From: Allium sativum
Taxonomy: Eukaryota > Streptophyta > Magnoliopsida > Asparagales > Amaryllidaceae
NCBI GenBank assembly: GCA_030737875.1
Contig: CM060911.1
Coordinates: 108,790,625 to 108,854,624 of the forward strand
DNA: 64,000 nt
Direction: 5' to 3'
The notes under the pieces are model-generated. The model did not search any database, was not told the origin of the DNA, and saw nothing but the letters and a program-made list of their open reading frames with translations. Positions 32,434 through 45,184 of the stretch are shown here, in pieces. The position numbers and the translations under genes were made by a program. Each line of letters starts with the position of its first letter. Position 1 is the first letter of the stretch.

Positions 32434-35400
32434 TGTAATGACCCGCATTTGCATAGGTACTATAATTAATTTATTTAATTATATAAATAGTGATATAGTG
32501 AATTAAATGGTCGTGGAATTAAATAATGGTGAATATTTAATTAAAATAATAAATTAAATAATATATTTAATTCTGAAATAATCAGAATTGGCTGAAATGG
32601 CGATATGGTGTGAACTGGATTATCTGTGATATTTAATTCAGTTTATATTTGAATTAGAATAACGAATATATTATTTGAACGACAGTTTGAATGTATAATT
32701 ATATTATAATTAAAATCGAGCTCGAAATGGCGCGGTAGTTCGCGATTTGGCGATTTGAACTTCAACTGAATGTACAAGGTCGTTTTAAATCGGATTTCTG
32801 TGAAACAAGAAATGTATGTAGCTGGTGAAGTATATCTTTCTGATGGAAGAGAAAAATCAGGATTTCGTCGTGTAGATTTTGAGATATGTCCAAATCAAAT
32901 TTTAAAATAGTCGCTATAGAATCGTTTATCGACCGTAACGGTTTATTCGACATATCTAGAGATCGGCTTTGAATTTAGACAAGGTTCTTTTGAGACATAA
33001 CGATAATGTAATTTTTAGAATTTTACTGTAATTTTTAATTAATTAAATAAGCAACTTTTTATTTGGAGTATTTGGCACCCTATATCAACATTTCGGGGTT
33101 TCACAATATGAGTTAATCTACCGGTATTATTATATTCTTGGAATCCTGGCACATCGTTGATCACAACGGTATTTTTGTTTCCGTTGTTCGTGGCTCGTAT
33201 GAGTGGTTTTAAGGGGTATTTTCTTCGTTAACTTTTTTTTGTTAAAATGTTTAATGTCTCAAATTCCATCCAAATGACCAACGCGTGAACCCGTTTCTTG
33301 TGAACAACCCGAGACCATGTATCCTCTTTCTCAACCACAGAAATCGAATTCAAAGGAAACAGCAAAAGGGATTCACTATAAAATATCCTAACACATTATT
33401 TTCTAAACCTAATTCACGCAGCAACAAAGGAATGCGCCGCCACAAAACAAAATCTCAAATCGAAGAAAAGCTCCTCAAACAAAATCAAAGTAATTCCCTT
33501 AAATCATGATAAATATATTTTCGGATTTCTGAGAGGATGCTCTTCATCTCTATACCATTTTTAAAGGGTTCGATACCCATTCTGGTTCACTGATTTTCGC
33601 GAATGGGCGGTTAGGGTTGGGGTATCCTCGACTTGTGAGCATCTGTTGGTGGAAGCAGGGTTGTTTATGGGTTCGGTGGAAAGGAATGAAGTCCGTATGC
33701 ATATTTTTGGGAAGTTCGGTGTTATAAAGGATCGAACGAAATACTGTAGGTATGAATACTGTTGGGTGACGCGATTCAAAGGAAGAAGAGGGGTTGGAGT
33801 TAGGGGCGGTAAGGAGATGGAGACAGTGGCGAGAAGTTGGTTGAGTTCTGGTTAGTTTGAAATCGGTGTAAGGAGGACGGGGAGAACCTAGGAACCGCGA
33901 TGAAAATGGGAGGACTTCTGTTCTAAGCAACAGACATGGTGATGTGGGTTGTGAAGGAGTAACGATGGAGGGATGGTTCATGACGTTGGGGATTTGGTTT
34001 AAGCTGGAGCAGATTTGTTCTGTAAATGGGAAGTGGTGATTCGAAATAGAAATTGGAAGTCTGTACAGAGAGGGAGGAAGGAGATGGCAATTAGATAGGG
34101 AGGCTGTCGAGGTGTTGAGGAGGAGTATTAGCAGTAAAAGGAAATTAAATAGTGGTGATGTGTTTGAAAAATCATAAAGAAATGGAAGTAAATGTAGCGA
34201 TAATGATCTTTGAAGAACACGGGTGTTCGAAGTTGTCTGGAGCGTGCTTCTTTGGTTCGGGAAGAAGAACAAAATTAACGGGTTGATTTGTGGGAATGGG
34301 CCGGAAGGAAACCAAAAGTTAAGCCCAATCAAATAATTAAGTTTTATTTTAAATTATTTAAATTTTATGTTAACTTGTATAATGTATAACCGTACCATAC
34401 GTACTCAGAATTCTGCGAAACAAGATCCGACCGGATCGTATGGACGAGCACTACATATTGGAACTGACTGGAAGTCCATTGGAGCTCGCTACAATTTATT
34501 ACAAAATAAATTCTCCGTCTAAATCAAAGACAGTTAATCATTTTTAACGATAACAATCCAATGTGAGTAAAACTCACCAACTCTAAACAGTTTATAATTT
34601 CATGTTGTATTTTTAGAACTATTAAATATTGGCTGATTGACTGTGTGTTGACCGTTTGATTGAACTGCTAGTCAGTTAGTTGAATTCTATATTGATTCTG
34701 TTTAACAGAATATATCATATGGAACTGAAAGTGATGTTGATTTTATTGTTTAACATCTGTGATGCAGGGAAACAGGTTGGAGGGGTCCAACTGGACTCCT
34801 CAACATTTATTTTACTATTATTCATATATTGTGATATATGAGGTGATGTATAATCTGTTGATGATTATGTGTGTTTAAATGATATCGATCATTGTGATTT
34901 GGTATTTAAGATACCGTAAGAAACCCCCGGGATGTAAAAAGAAATATTTCAATGTATATTGAAATAAAGGAATTTTATAAAATCAACCGATTTTATAAAA
35001 GGAAATATTTTGAAAATAAAGTATTTATAAAATCATACGATTTTATAAAGGGGAATATCTATTAAGAAAATAAATAGAATAAAGAGGAATATTTATTTTA
35101 AAAAATAAATAGAATAAAGGAATATTTATTTAGGAAATAAATAGGATTTATAAAAAGGGAAGTTGACGAGATATAAAAGAGTTAATCGAATTTAGTTAAT
35201 CGAATATGGTTAGTCGAATAGAATTAGTCAAACATAGTTATTCAGGATAAGTTGCCATTTTGCACGACTGCTAGCGTAATTCGCAGGGCTGCCGATAGTC
35301 TACGGCTGTCGGATGTTTCCTGAGGGAATCAGGTGTAACCAATGTGATCGCTGCGATCTAGAGTCAAGCGAATGAAGTTAAATTCAATATTAGTTATTTG

Positions 35401-37170
35401 AATAGGAGTTAAACAATTAGAGTTAATCTAAATAGAGTTAAACAAAATTAGAAACTGACTGGAGATTAGTTAAGTTGAATAGTTTCCTGAGTATCGATCT
35501 GATGTTGGTTTCGACCTTCGGGGTTTATACTTAGAGAATTTGTTCTCCTACTAGTTTACAGTCAGGGACTGATAGTTGTGAAATGATAGTAATATATAAA
35601 TAAACAATGGAAATGTTTTCTAGTGGTAATAACATATATTTTCTAAACATAGAAAATAAGGAAATATGAGTATATATATATATAGATATATATATGATTG
35701 ATGATTGATTGATAGAATTTCCATCTGGAAATAATATCGTTGTTTGCACACTGTTTTCTTTGATAGTTAAATCACAGACTATCAAAGTTTTGACCATTTT
35801 AACGTTGTTAATATGGAGAGACCGGTTGGATTATTATCCAAAGAACCACTCTTTATTGGCATAAGCGTTGCGAATCATATATGCCAAAGATAATTGAAGA
35901 CGGAGTAAAGTGCAAGGGCTATTGTATAAGACTTAGATTACAGTGTCTAAGATGGATGTATTGAATAGTTCCTTCGGTTCATCCTGTTCCTGGGTGACTT
36001 GTATGGATGGATGTCTGATAGAGTATTTCTAGGCGATCACGTACATTGATTTCTCCAACCGTACCAAGAGTGGAAGCGGAGAAGGAAACTTCTTTTAGCT
36101 AACACAAAATGTATTGTTGAGGATGTCAATCGGTGATCTGATGGATTTGACGATGTAGCATTCAAAGTGAATCTGGTGTGATGATAAAGCGTAGCTTCTA
36201 GCCTCATCAACCGGTAAATGACAGAAATCGGGCAGGCAGCATGGCTAAGTCGGTCGCTCCGAAGTAGGTTGTATAATCACCTGATCTAAAGTTTCATTTA
36301 TTTCTAAAAATCTATTGTCGATACTGTCCCATTCGGGAAATGGTTGCTGATCCCAAACGTTGGTGATATACATTCGATACACTCAAGCGAAATGAGTGGT
36401 CGGTCATGTGTGGCCGGGTTGCAAGATGTTCTTGTTGAACCCAGTGTATTCCTTTCTAGAGGTACACTAGCGAAAGGTGGTTCCATACCTTGTCATAGTT
36501 GGAAATCCATTACCCAATACGTGCTTGCGGTTTTGATTGTATACTATATATGTAGAACGTGAGATGAAAGCGTTTCTGCTAGATGATTATTATATTGTGT
36601 TGATAGACATTATTATAATATCAAAAGGTTTTTGATATAAAGATATTTTGGATTCTCATAAGGGAAAAACCCGTTCCGTTATACGGCGTGGTCTTATGAG
36701 ATATCGATTACTTGTTCGAACTGTTTTAACTGTTTTACTCATACCAGTCCCATGACTGACCCGGAGTTTATTTGTTTGTTTCCCTAAACTCTTGGGTGCC
36801 TAATTTTGTACGGGCAGTCAAGTAGTCGGGATTTACAGATATACTGGAAGAGCTGGAGCAGGAGGCTTCAGGATCATATAGCTATAGTTTATTTCCGCTA
36901 TGTTGTAAGTGTTGTACTTTGATAATGATGTATATTCAAATAAAAATGTATATTTCAAAGTTATGTTACATATATTATATGTTATACGTTCCGCTGTGAG
37001 ATTCGTGTTACTCTGATGCTGTGTTTTTCTTCTTCTATTCTAAGTTTCTATCTTATCTATTCTCACCCTCTAATTTCTTTCGTTAATCATCCGATATTTT
37101 TCGACGTTTGGTTAGTCATCATTGAGTTTATGGCGATAACCAAAGTCGACAAAAAACCCGGGTCATTACA
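32434..37170 (+). repeat. 3' LTR of LARD-1 (4737 bp)
   Basis: Nearly the same as 26141-30910, with scattered substitutions and small indels (for example one fewer AAATAAATAGAAT-type unit near 35100). Confidence 0.93.
33377..33385 (+). promoter_or_regulatory. Possible TATA box of LARD-1 3' LTR
   Basis: TATAAAATA, equivalent to 27071-27079 in the other LTR. Confidence 0.45.
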
Positions 37171-38244
37171 GGGTCTTTGGGTCGGGTAGACCCGTGACCC
37201 GCTTTTTGTGGTCTGGGTCTAGGGTCGGGTCTGGGGCACAGCTGACCCGCCCCAACCCGACCCGCATGATTGAAACATCATTAAAACAGTTTATAACTAT
37301 AATTATTACTTGTTAGTCTTCTTAGGTATACATGGTTATAACTTGAATATTATATTCTTTCAATCAACAAACTATAGAATTTTCATAGTATTAGGTTACA
37401 TCAATGATAATCGTACAATATCAAATGCATACATTTTGAACTATTATCTTACAACTCATTTTATTATATTCTCTAATCATTGTGAACACATTATGATATG
37501 TATATTATTTATCATTTAGTGATAAAAATATAAGTATATAAATTTGTGTACACTAGAACACAATATCACTGGGTCGCAGGGCGGGTCGGCTCTACCCTGA
37601 CCCCTACGGGTTTCGGGTATGGGGCGAAATTTCAGACCCACACCAGGCGGGTCTGGGGCGAGGTTTAAAAAGTCTGGGTCAGGTCTAGGACACGAGAAAC
37701 CCGCCCTAACCCGCCATATTGCCATTCCTAGGTACGAGCACTACCATTCAGAAGAGATGCGACTGTACGAAGAGGTCGGTGCGACCGTTCGAAGGGATGT
37801 GCATAAACTAAAGATAAGGAGGAAAACTGATCACTTTCCTCGCTGACTTATTCCAATCCAATCTTCCTTCTCTTTTTTCTAATATTCTTATACAAAATCA
37901 CAGAGTGACATACTCGTTACAATCTCGTGCAGAATATCTGTTTTATCTTGGGAGAATTTTGAAATAAAATTCTTAAGGAAATTGCTACGACAAGCCTCAG
38001 ACATTATTCAGTTAGATTTCTATTTTGTATATTTATATACATGATTTCATAATCTTTCATTCTTTACGTTGTGCTATTTCTTAAAATAGTATAACGTAGT
38101 TGTTGTAAATTAATTACAGCAAATTGATTGTTGTCATTACCTAATATTGAATTACAGAGTTGTGGAAATTCAAGTTATAAACTTGTGCGACAAGTTTATA
38201 ATTAATTATTCTCTATTTTTGTATACTAGACCTATAACAATTAA

Positions 38245-39737
38245 TAACTATCAACTCATTTCCATCAATTGGTTGGCAAGTATAAGCTCATTCTCTCTAA
38301 GATAGAGTGTGCTTAGCTTTGCTCATAGCAAAATATTGTATGTTTTACTTTTTCTAGAGTACGGTGTATTCGCATTATTTTGCAGACAAAAGATCCAACC
38401 AACTCTATGTATTGGGAGAGGATTTTGATTCTCAAACATAAACATTACTCGTAAACCTAAAAACACATATGAATGGAGTGGGGAGTTAGAAACCTCACAA
38501 GACAGCTGTTATTCTGTTGTCGGTAGATATACCAGCTAACTCAAACTGTCGACAACGTTGTAGTTATCTTACTAACTAGTAACACGGTTATTATCAACTA
38601 AAGTTTATGTTAGAATATCTAAAACTGTTTAAAAACTAAAACCAGAAGAGTTGATCATACCTAATGTACTGCATAGTTAATTAGCCGCAAAAAACTATCA
38701 CCTTTTCTCGATTCTCAGCTTCTTCCATTTCGGTGTTATCTACGGCTGAAGGTAGAGCAGTGCACAAATTAACAAGTTGAAGTTGAAATAAAATCAGGGA
38801 AAATAATAAAAAAAATTAAATTATAAATGATAGCTCAATAAACAAATTGAAATTTGTCATCTCACATGGTTTAAGGGAAAATAAATCAAGGCAATGAAAT
38901 TCAGAGAACAATTCATCTATAAACTGATCAAGCAAAGCCGAAAGCAGGACAATGGCTTTTAGCCAACTGTGCTAAAGATTGCTCAAGGCACAAATAAAGC
39001 CCTCAAATATGTAGCCATTCATAAATCAAGACCCTATGACCTATTTGGCAGTGTAGATTTTGTGAAAGGTATATGTTCAACTTCATGAATTTTCATGTGT
39101 TCACCATATCATTTATACAATGGCTTATTTCTAACAAAAATATTGGGGTGATAATCAAACCGACCGCTGGGGAGGTTTGCCTACTGTTGGTTCAAACGGA
39201 ATTCGCCTGAAGCCAAAATAACATGCTCCTATTACGTTGTTTTCCTCTGACTTCTAAAGATATATTCCCAAAATATACACATCTTCCTCTTTTTATACAT
39301 TTCCTCCTCAAATTATGTCGACTACTTTTCTTCCGTAGATAATCATTTCAGACAACATCAGCATTGATTTTGATTTCCTCCGAAATTGATTACTTCTCAG
39401 TCCAAATTCTATGGAGGTTCGATCATGAGCACCTGGAAAGATCATACTCTCGAGCGAGCACGTTGTTGTTCACGGGGCCGCCGCCATTTTTGCTATAGTT
39501 AATCTCTATACTCACGTGTCTTTTTAGATTTTCCCAAACTCAGGTTTTGAATTAATTCTACAATATAAATATGGCTTTAAAAAAATTTGGTATCTAATTG
39601 ACAGGGAAGTTTTTAAATAATTTGTAATTCTCACATATAATCTACTTTGTAATCTAGTGCGGATTTAATGTAGAGATGCGTTAGAGTGAATGATACGTAG
39701 TTTTCTTAATGGCAACATTTTTAAGTTATAGATTGTA
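38245..39737. other. Host DNA between element clusters
   Basis: AT-rich with no terminal repeats. One minus-strand stretch near 38770-38690 reads SAVDNTEMEEAENREKVIV before a stop and could be a small exon, but I cannot tie it to a gene. Nothing else is supported. Confidence 0.4.
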
Positions 39738-40648
39738 TGTGGCACCCCACGGCCATTAATGTCACTCATTAAGAGAATGCATTAAGTTTCATGAAGCGTT
39801 ATAGGTAAACAGAAACAGAAACATTACAAGACAGATATAAATAGCAGCGGAATTTAAAAACTTTATTAATCATAAAGCATTGTACTTCAAAACATCATAA
39901 GTCTGAAAATACATAAACCCAATACATCATTGAAATTTCTGTCCTGTACTTTAAACATCAGAGTACAATAATAAAAGAAGCATAATCCCTAAAAGAAACA
40001 GCCATAGTAGAAAAGATAAGAGCTCGATTAATACATCTAAGCAGCTCCAAGCAAGACAATAGCAGAATCCTAATCAAGCTTGAGTATTCCTACCCTGAGA
40101 ACCTGGGGGAGGGGGGAACGGAAGAGAAAGAAGAGGAAACAAAATGGGTCAGACATAAAGTTTGGTGAGTCCAGTTACTTTTAGCATATAAATAAGTAAA
40201 AGTATCATGACAGGCATATAAAGTGGATAAGAGAGATAACAACATAAATGACAAGTATGACAAGGTAAATAGGACAAACATGATAGAATGTATACGCTTC
40301 TCTAATGATTACTCTACACCAATACTAGTATAACCCGAATGAGATGATCCCAACAACTGTAAGATGGTAGACTTAGGTGTACTTCCAGTGAGAGGTTTTC
40401 ACCCCCATACAATCAACAGGCAGCCCAACGTTTTGGAATCACCTCTGAGGGTAATAACGGGCACCGAACCATACCAGAGTCTAAGTGGACCCTAATTACT
40501 ACCCTAATCGATCGGCTCCCTACTCCGTAGATACCTTGTGCTGGCCCCACAGTAGGGTGTATCACTCCCTAAAGTGGCAACCCTTTATTTCCCGGATGTG
40601 CACAACCATATCTACTGATGTCACAACGTCTTATTTTCCTGAGCAAGA

Positions 40649-40672
40649 GGAGTCATGCACGCACATGACCCC
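40649..40672. other. 24-nt hairpin with TGCAC loop, Tekay-2
   Basis: Stem GGAGTCATG/CATGACCCC with one mismatch. The stem letters differ from Tekay-1 and Tekay-3 in a paired way. Confidence 0.55.
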
Positions 40673-41111
40673 GATGGAACGCGTCGTCAGATACCGTCCC
40701 AACTCTTGGATCACTTACAATCAGCCCAGTAAGCGTGCCCCGACTCCGTCCTAATTCAGAGTACTCGTTTGATACCTATATATGGGTTACTAACTGAAAC
40801 GGGTCCCACACACAAGATGATCCAAGCTCTCCCCTTTGTCTTGCATCCCCACAACTAGGTTTTCCACAGGTTATGCCTACCTACTGGAGTCGTAAAATTG
40901 CATAATCCCAACAGGTTAAGTTTGTAGGCCTATATATATATAAATATTACCCACCCACCCCAGATTTACTTAACCCACCCACTGTTCAAACAAGTTTACT
41001 TAACCCCTATTCAAGTTCATGTTCATACAATCCCTATAGATTCAACTAGGTTAATCATTCCAACTTTATTACTATGTCCATTTATGGTTATACTGTGCTA
41101 GACCTCCCACA

Positions 41112-41304
41112 TTAAGCCTACTACTTGTGGATGCTGGATATGCCGGGCGGTTCCGGGAAAACTTCTTCCACAAGTCGGGCTTAACCTCGTGTCTTAGCAC
41201 GTCTTGTGTTTGTGCACCTAGACCCCTCACATTGGATTCACCACTTGTGGTCGCTGGATATATCGGGCGGTTCCAAGAAGACTTCCACCACAAGTGTAAT
41301 CTAA
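41112..41304. other. Twin stem-loops of Tekay-2 LTR
   Basis: Copy 1 (41112-41184): outer TTAAGCC/GGCTTAA, inner ACTTGTGG/CCACAAGT. Copy 2 (41232-41304): outer TTGGATT/AATCTAA, inner CACTTGTGGT/ACCACAAGTG. The apex keeps CGGGCGGTTCC. Confidence 0.7.
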
Positions 41305-42276
41305 CCTCATGTCCAGGAGCGGTTACAGTTTCTAATTACTGTAATCCTAGGCATTTCAAAATATTAATCCAATTTACCTTTGTCGTTATTAGTTTTCATG
41401 CCCCTTTTCCCAAGTTATGTTCATAATAAATATATGCCCCAAATTCATATTATTATACTTTATTCAAGTTATGCCCAAATTCCCAATTACAAGTTACGCC
41501 CAATATTAACGTTGTCCCCTCGCTCCCAGTCTAATGTATTCGCATATTTCAGTGGCATGCCTAGGCACGAAGGTAGCCTGGCTATATAAAAATAAAAGGG
41601 AAAAGATGTAGGGAATAGAACAGAGATGATCATACTAACATGATGGACATATAATGGCAAAAACAAGAATAAAACATATAGTGGCCTAATGACAAGGTAG
41701 GCATATAGGAACAGATCTGATGAACATATGATAACGGGACTGATTCCAACATAATAGGGATAGGAACGATGTGATCTAAACAATGATTTAGATGTCCAAC
41801 TAACAACAGATCTGATTTGGCCATAAACATGATGGAATAGGTATAAGGTGATCTAAACAGTGAATTAGATCTAAAATCAAAGGCAGATCTGACATGATAA
41901 AGGTTAAGATCTAAGTCATAGTCATGTCAGAATATCATGGATACACAAGTTATAATAGATCTGATATGATTCAAGCAGTCACATGTATAAATCCAAGTTA
42001 TAATCATATCAAATTTTACTTTTTAATTATTTAAATCTAAAATTAACATGGACTCACAGTGTTTGGATCTAGAAAAATAGAGAAGGGATTGCTAGCGTTG
42101 AATCACGTATCTCTAAGCTTGAATAACTTAATTGCAGAAGAAGAAAAGACTTGATTTGATCTGGGCAGAGGCAACATCTTGTTCTCCATTATTTTTGATG
42201 TGCAAAAACATGAGAAATGAGGCCATATTTTTAACCGAACCCCAAATCCTAATCTATCTGATATACCGCAAAGGGG

Positions 42277-42336
42277 TTGACCCCACCTTATGGGGTCGAC
42301 GTAGGGGTCGACATCCCCCTTAAGGGATCGACACCA
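42277..42336. repeat. GGTCGAC short array, Tekay-2 LTR (two exact copies)
   Basis: Two exact GTCGAC and two degenerate units. This is the shortest version in the window. Confidence 0.6.
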
Positions 42337-42619
42337 CTAAGTGGGAAAATTCCCGCCTCCCTAATTTTGAGCGATTTTGAAATTTTGGACCTGATTTTGA
42401 ATTTTAGGATGTAATACATATATATATATTCTTCTAGCGCGTATACAAACCTTTTTTACTTCTTCATACGGTGTCTGCTTTACGCAAACCGGGTGTCTAT
42501 TTTGACCAGAATTCCGAGATGAACGCAATGGCGCAGTCCATTTCCCTTAGTTCTGAATATTAAATTAATTATTCTTTAATTTTTCCTCTTTAGTGTTGTT
42601 AAAATTACGGGGTGTTACA

Positions 42620-43199
42620 TTCTCCCTTACTCAAAGGATTTCATCCCCGAAATCTCCAAGTTAAGAAGAATTTATATCCTACCATCCATCATCCATCTAC
42701 TCATCAACCAATCACAGGCATCCATTGTCCTTAAAGACTTCTAATGCTTATATGAACATATACAAAGGTGTTTGTATATGTTCCAATACTAATGCGAAGA
42801 TCAGGCGGTCTACTGATTCAGTCGACCTCCTTAATGTAATGTATTTTAGTGCCATGAGTCCAATATGTACGCAACAATCCTATTATAACATGTAAGTTCT
42901 ATATGTGTGCCCAATCATCCATCCAAATGCAACATCCATATGATGATACATCCATTTTCATCCATAAAAAATGCGCACACATCCATATGCAGTATGTGAG
43001 TGATTGAGCCGATCTAGTGCTTAATGTGTGTGTATATGCATCCACGAGCAACCACTAGCAAGCACTAGCATTCACTTGCATCCATCAAACATAACATGTC
43101 TCAAGCACATGTTTACATCCATGGGTTTCCTACCAAAAGGTCGAAGATTTGATCGATAGGATATACTTTAAATGATAGAAACAAGTAAAAAATAAAAGA
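42620..43199 (-). other. Tekay-2 3' untranslated region
   Basis: Lies between the 3' LTR and the end of pol. It shares short-word similarity with 46728-47340 of Tekay-3 (ATCAGGCGGT...CTGATTCAGT, repeated CATCCA and CACTAGCA words). No coding sequence. Confidence 0.7.
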
Positions 43200-43849
43200 T
43201 TTGGAAAGGAAATTAAGAACATACCCCTCAAAAAGAAAAGGGTACGAAGAGCGAATCTTGTCTTCAGTCTCCCAAGTCGCATCCTCTGGGTTATCTCCCT
43301 ACTGAACTTTCATCAACTTGACTTCTCCATTGCGTAGCTTCTTAACTTCTGATCCAAGAATATGGGTAGGAACTCGTCAGACTATTGCCTCCCGTTCCAC
43401 CTCTACTTCCTCCAATATACTCGGCTCAACTACTTCCGCGGTATCATGCAAGCACTACCTCAAATGGGAAACGTGGAACCGTGAACGTCGGATAGCCTCT
43501 GTGGTAGCTTTACTCTATAGGCCATTTGGTCAATCCTTTCTGTTATGGGAAATGGCCCTACAAATCTTGGCACCAATTTCCTAGAGATCCGAAGCGAACC
43601 ACATTCCTCAAATGTGACACCTTAATAAAAACCATGTCTCCTACTTAAAATTCAATGTTGGTCCTTCTCTTGTCTGTATAGGATTTTTGCCTATCTTGTG
43701 CGGTCTTCATTTGCCGTCTAATAAGGTCAAATCTTCTCAGATGTTTCTCTAACCATATCTGGTCCAAGTAGTTGTCTTTCTGTAGATTCCCACAAACAAG
43801 TTGGTGATCTACAGGGTCGTCCGTATAATGCTTCGAAGGGTGTCATGCC
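43200..43849 (-). pseudogene. pol: Tekay-2 integrase C-terminal part
   Basis: The minus strand from 43848 reads [20 protein letters not shown], then LLGPDMVRETSEK, and at the far end KIRSSYPFLFEG. This is the integrase C-terminus and chromodomain-like tail. Frameshifts and stops occur between. The upstream side is cut off by the LARD-2 LTR at 43850. Confidence 0.82.
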
Positions 43850-44246
43850 TGTGAAGACCCGTAACTTCCCCGTGAAGGAAAGAGTGGATACTTTGAGAAC
43901 AACACACAAACGAACGCAGACAGAAGAACATTTCATTGTATATTACCACAATTCCATCAGAATACAAGAATATACAGAGTACGAATAAATATTACACAGA
44001 AAATATCAGAGATATAAATTACATTTAAATACATCATAGCGGAAAATAATATAAAACACAACTAGAAGTAATACATGGATACAGAGCTTTCCGAGTATCG
44101 CTCCAGCTGTAAATCAGGATCCTGGGAATATAAATCTGCAAAACCAAAACTACTAGCTGCCCATGTCAAAATAAGGGCACTCAAAGTTTAGGTTAAAACA
44201 ATAAACTCTAGGTCAGTCATGGGACTGGTGTGAGAACTAAAACAGT
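43850..44246 (-). repeat. LARD-2 3' LTR, left piece
   Basis: From TGTGAAGACCCGTAAC to AACTAAAACAGT. It matches 61583-61979 closely. It stops where Tekay-3 LTR sequence begins. Confidence 0.92.
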
Positions 44247-44814
44247 ACATGAGCTGTCAGAAAGCAAGCTAAATCCAAGCTAAGAGCTAGTGTTTCCTCC
44301 CTGAGAACCTGGGGGGAGGGGGGAACGAAAGAAAAAGAGGCGAAAGAAAAAGGGTCAGTCATAAAGACTGGTAAGCCCTAGTGACTTTTAGTATGAAAAC
44401 TAGTAAAGCTAACATGATATGTGAAAATTGGAATTAAACATAAGGATGATAACAGAACTGGTAGGATAATTAAGATAACAAGATAAGTCAAGTCTAGCAT
44501 CGCATATTCAAGGTTCGCTGCACCAACTGTATTAGTATTCTAACCCATGTCAAGTATTAATCATGAAATGATCCCTTGGCCCAGTATCATGAAGTGACCC
44601 ATTACGGGGTCCTACGGTACGATCTACTAATCGATCGGCCCCCTACAAGTTTTAGCTCGTCATGTGTCTGTATCATACGACCCTATCCTGAAATGTAGTT
44701 ACCTGTGCTAGATCCACCATAGGGTGTATCAAGTCCTATGGTGCCAACCACCGACACGAATCAAGCACACACAGTGTAAATCTACGGGTGCCCAATGCCT
44801 GCTTTTTCAACTCC

Positions 44815-44838
44815 GGACTACGTGCACGACCATAGTCC
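44815..44838. other. 24-nt hairpin with TGCAC loop, Tekay-3 3' LTR
   Basis: Stem GGACTACG/CATAGTCC. Relative to Tekay-1 the G-C pair at stem position 4 has become C-G. Confidence 0.6.
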
Positions 44839-45184
44839 GCCTGAACCTACAATGGCGCACCTACTCAGCCGTCGTTCTTGTCGCTTACAATCAGCCCAGT
44901 AATCGTGCCCCACCCTGCCTAGTCCCAGGGTATCGTGATACATCTAAGTGGGTTACTGCTGAAAAGGACTGCGTAACTAGGGTTTCTAATGGGTTAAGTG
45001 TTGTCATTCAAATTCGTGACTTAACCCTATCCAAATCATGTATCAAGTTGGTGAAGTGTGTTCAAGCGGTTCATGACTTAACCCTATCAAATCATCGTGT
45101 CAAGTTGGTTAAGTATATTCAAGTGGTTCATGACTTAACCCTATCATGTGGCATTAATTCATTAGTGCACCTCAACCTCTCACA

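Larger units (their letters stand above)
26141..37170 (+). mobile_element. LARD-1: large LTR retrotransposon derivative without coding capacity
   Basis: Two long LTRs (26141-30910, 32434-37170) flank only about 1.5 kb of internal DNA. The target duplication GGGTC is exact (26136-26140, 37171-37175). The plus orientation follows from the primer site at 30912 and the purine tract before 32434. No gag, protease, RT, RNase H or integrase motif is visible. The 3' internal motif TTTCGAGGACGAAATT is common in plant gypsy elements, which suggests a gypsy-related parasite. By eye the two LTRs differ at only a few per cent of positions over the stretches I compared, so the insertion is probably younger than its hosts. 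Confidence 0.92.
26084..37730. mobile_element. hAT-type MITE (about 612 bp net) hosting LARD-1
   Basis: The left end is TAGGGATGGCAATGGGGCGGG and the right end is the complement of TAGGAATGGCAATATGGCGGG. An exact 8-bp duplication, GGTACGAG, flanks it (26076-26083, 37731-37738). The body is rich in CGGGTC/GACCCG repeats near both ends and has no gene. The 8-bp duplication and short inverted ends fit the hAT superfamily. LARD-1 inserted near its left end. Confidence 0.9.
25715..38239. mobile_element. Copia-type solo LTR (about 870 bp net) hosting a MITE and LARD-1
   Basis: It starts TGTTGGAATTCG and ends CCTATAACA, with ATTAA duplicated at 25710-25714 and 38240-38244. Subtracting the nested MITE and its 8-bp duplication leaves about 870 bp. 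TGTTGGAA...ACA ends and a lack of coding sequence suggest a solo LTR of a copia-type element; the superfamily is inferred from ends and length only. The left part is 25715-26083 and the right part 37731-38239. Confidence 0.75.
39738..42619 (-). repeat. 3' LTR of Tekay-2 (2882 bp)
   Basis: From TGTGGCACCCCACGG to ACGGGGTGTTACA. It keeps the module order of the group (G-run near 40103, TGCAC-loop hairpin, twin stem-loops, GGTCGAC pair near the right end) but is the most diverged copy in the window. Confidence 0.9.
39738..43849 (-). mobile_element. Tekay-2: gypsy element 3' part, interrupted by LARD-2
   Basis: The 3' LTR (39738-42619) is followed on the plus strand by a purine-tract complement (TTCTCCCTTACTCAAAGG) and then by the end of pol on the minus strand. 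At 43850 the sequence switches to the LARD-2 LTR inside the integrase region, so the rest of Tekay-2 should lie beyond LARD-2, outside the window. Left flanking bases are TTGTA. It is a diverged relative of Tekay-1 and Tekay-3. Confidence 0.88.

Noticed and set aside
33550..34332. Minus-strand open frame of 260 codons within the LARD-1 3' LTR
   Set aside because: The composition is Ser/Pro/Phe/Leu-rich low complexity, no domain is visible, and the same stretch in the sister LTR (27291-27990) is broken by stops. Likely chance on the pyrimidine-rich strand.
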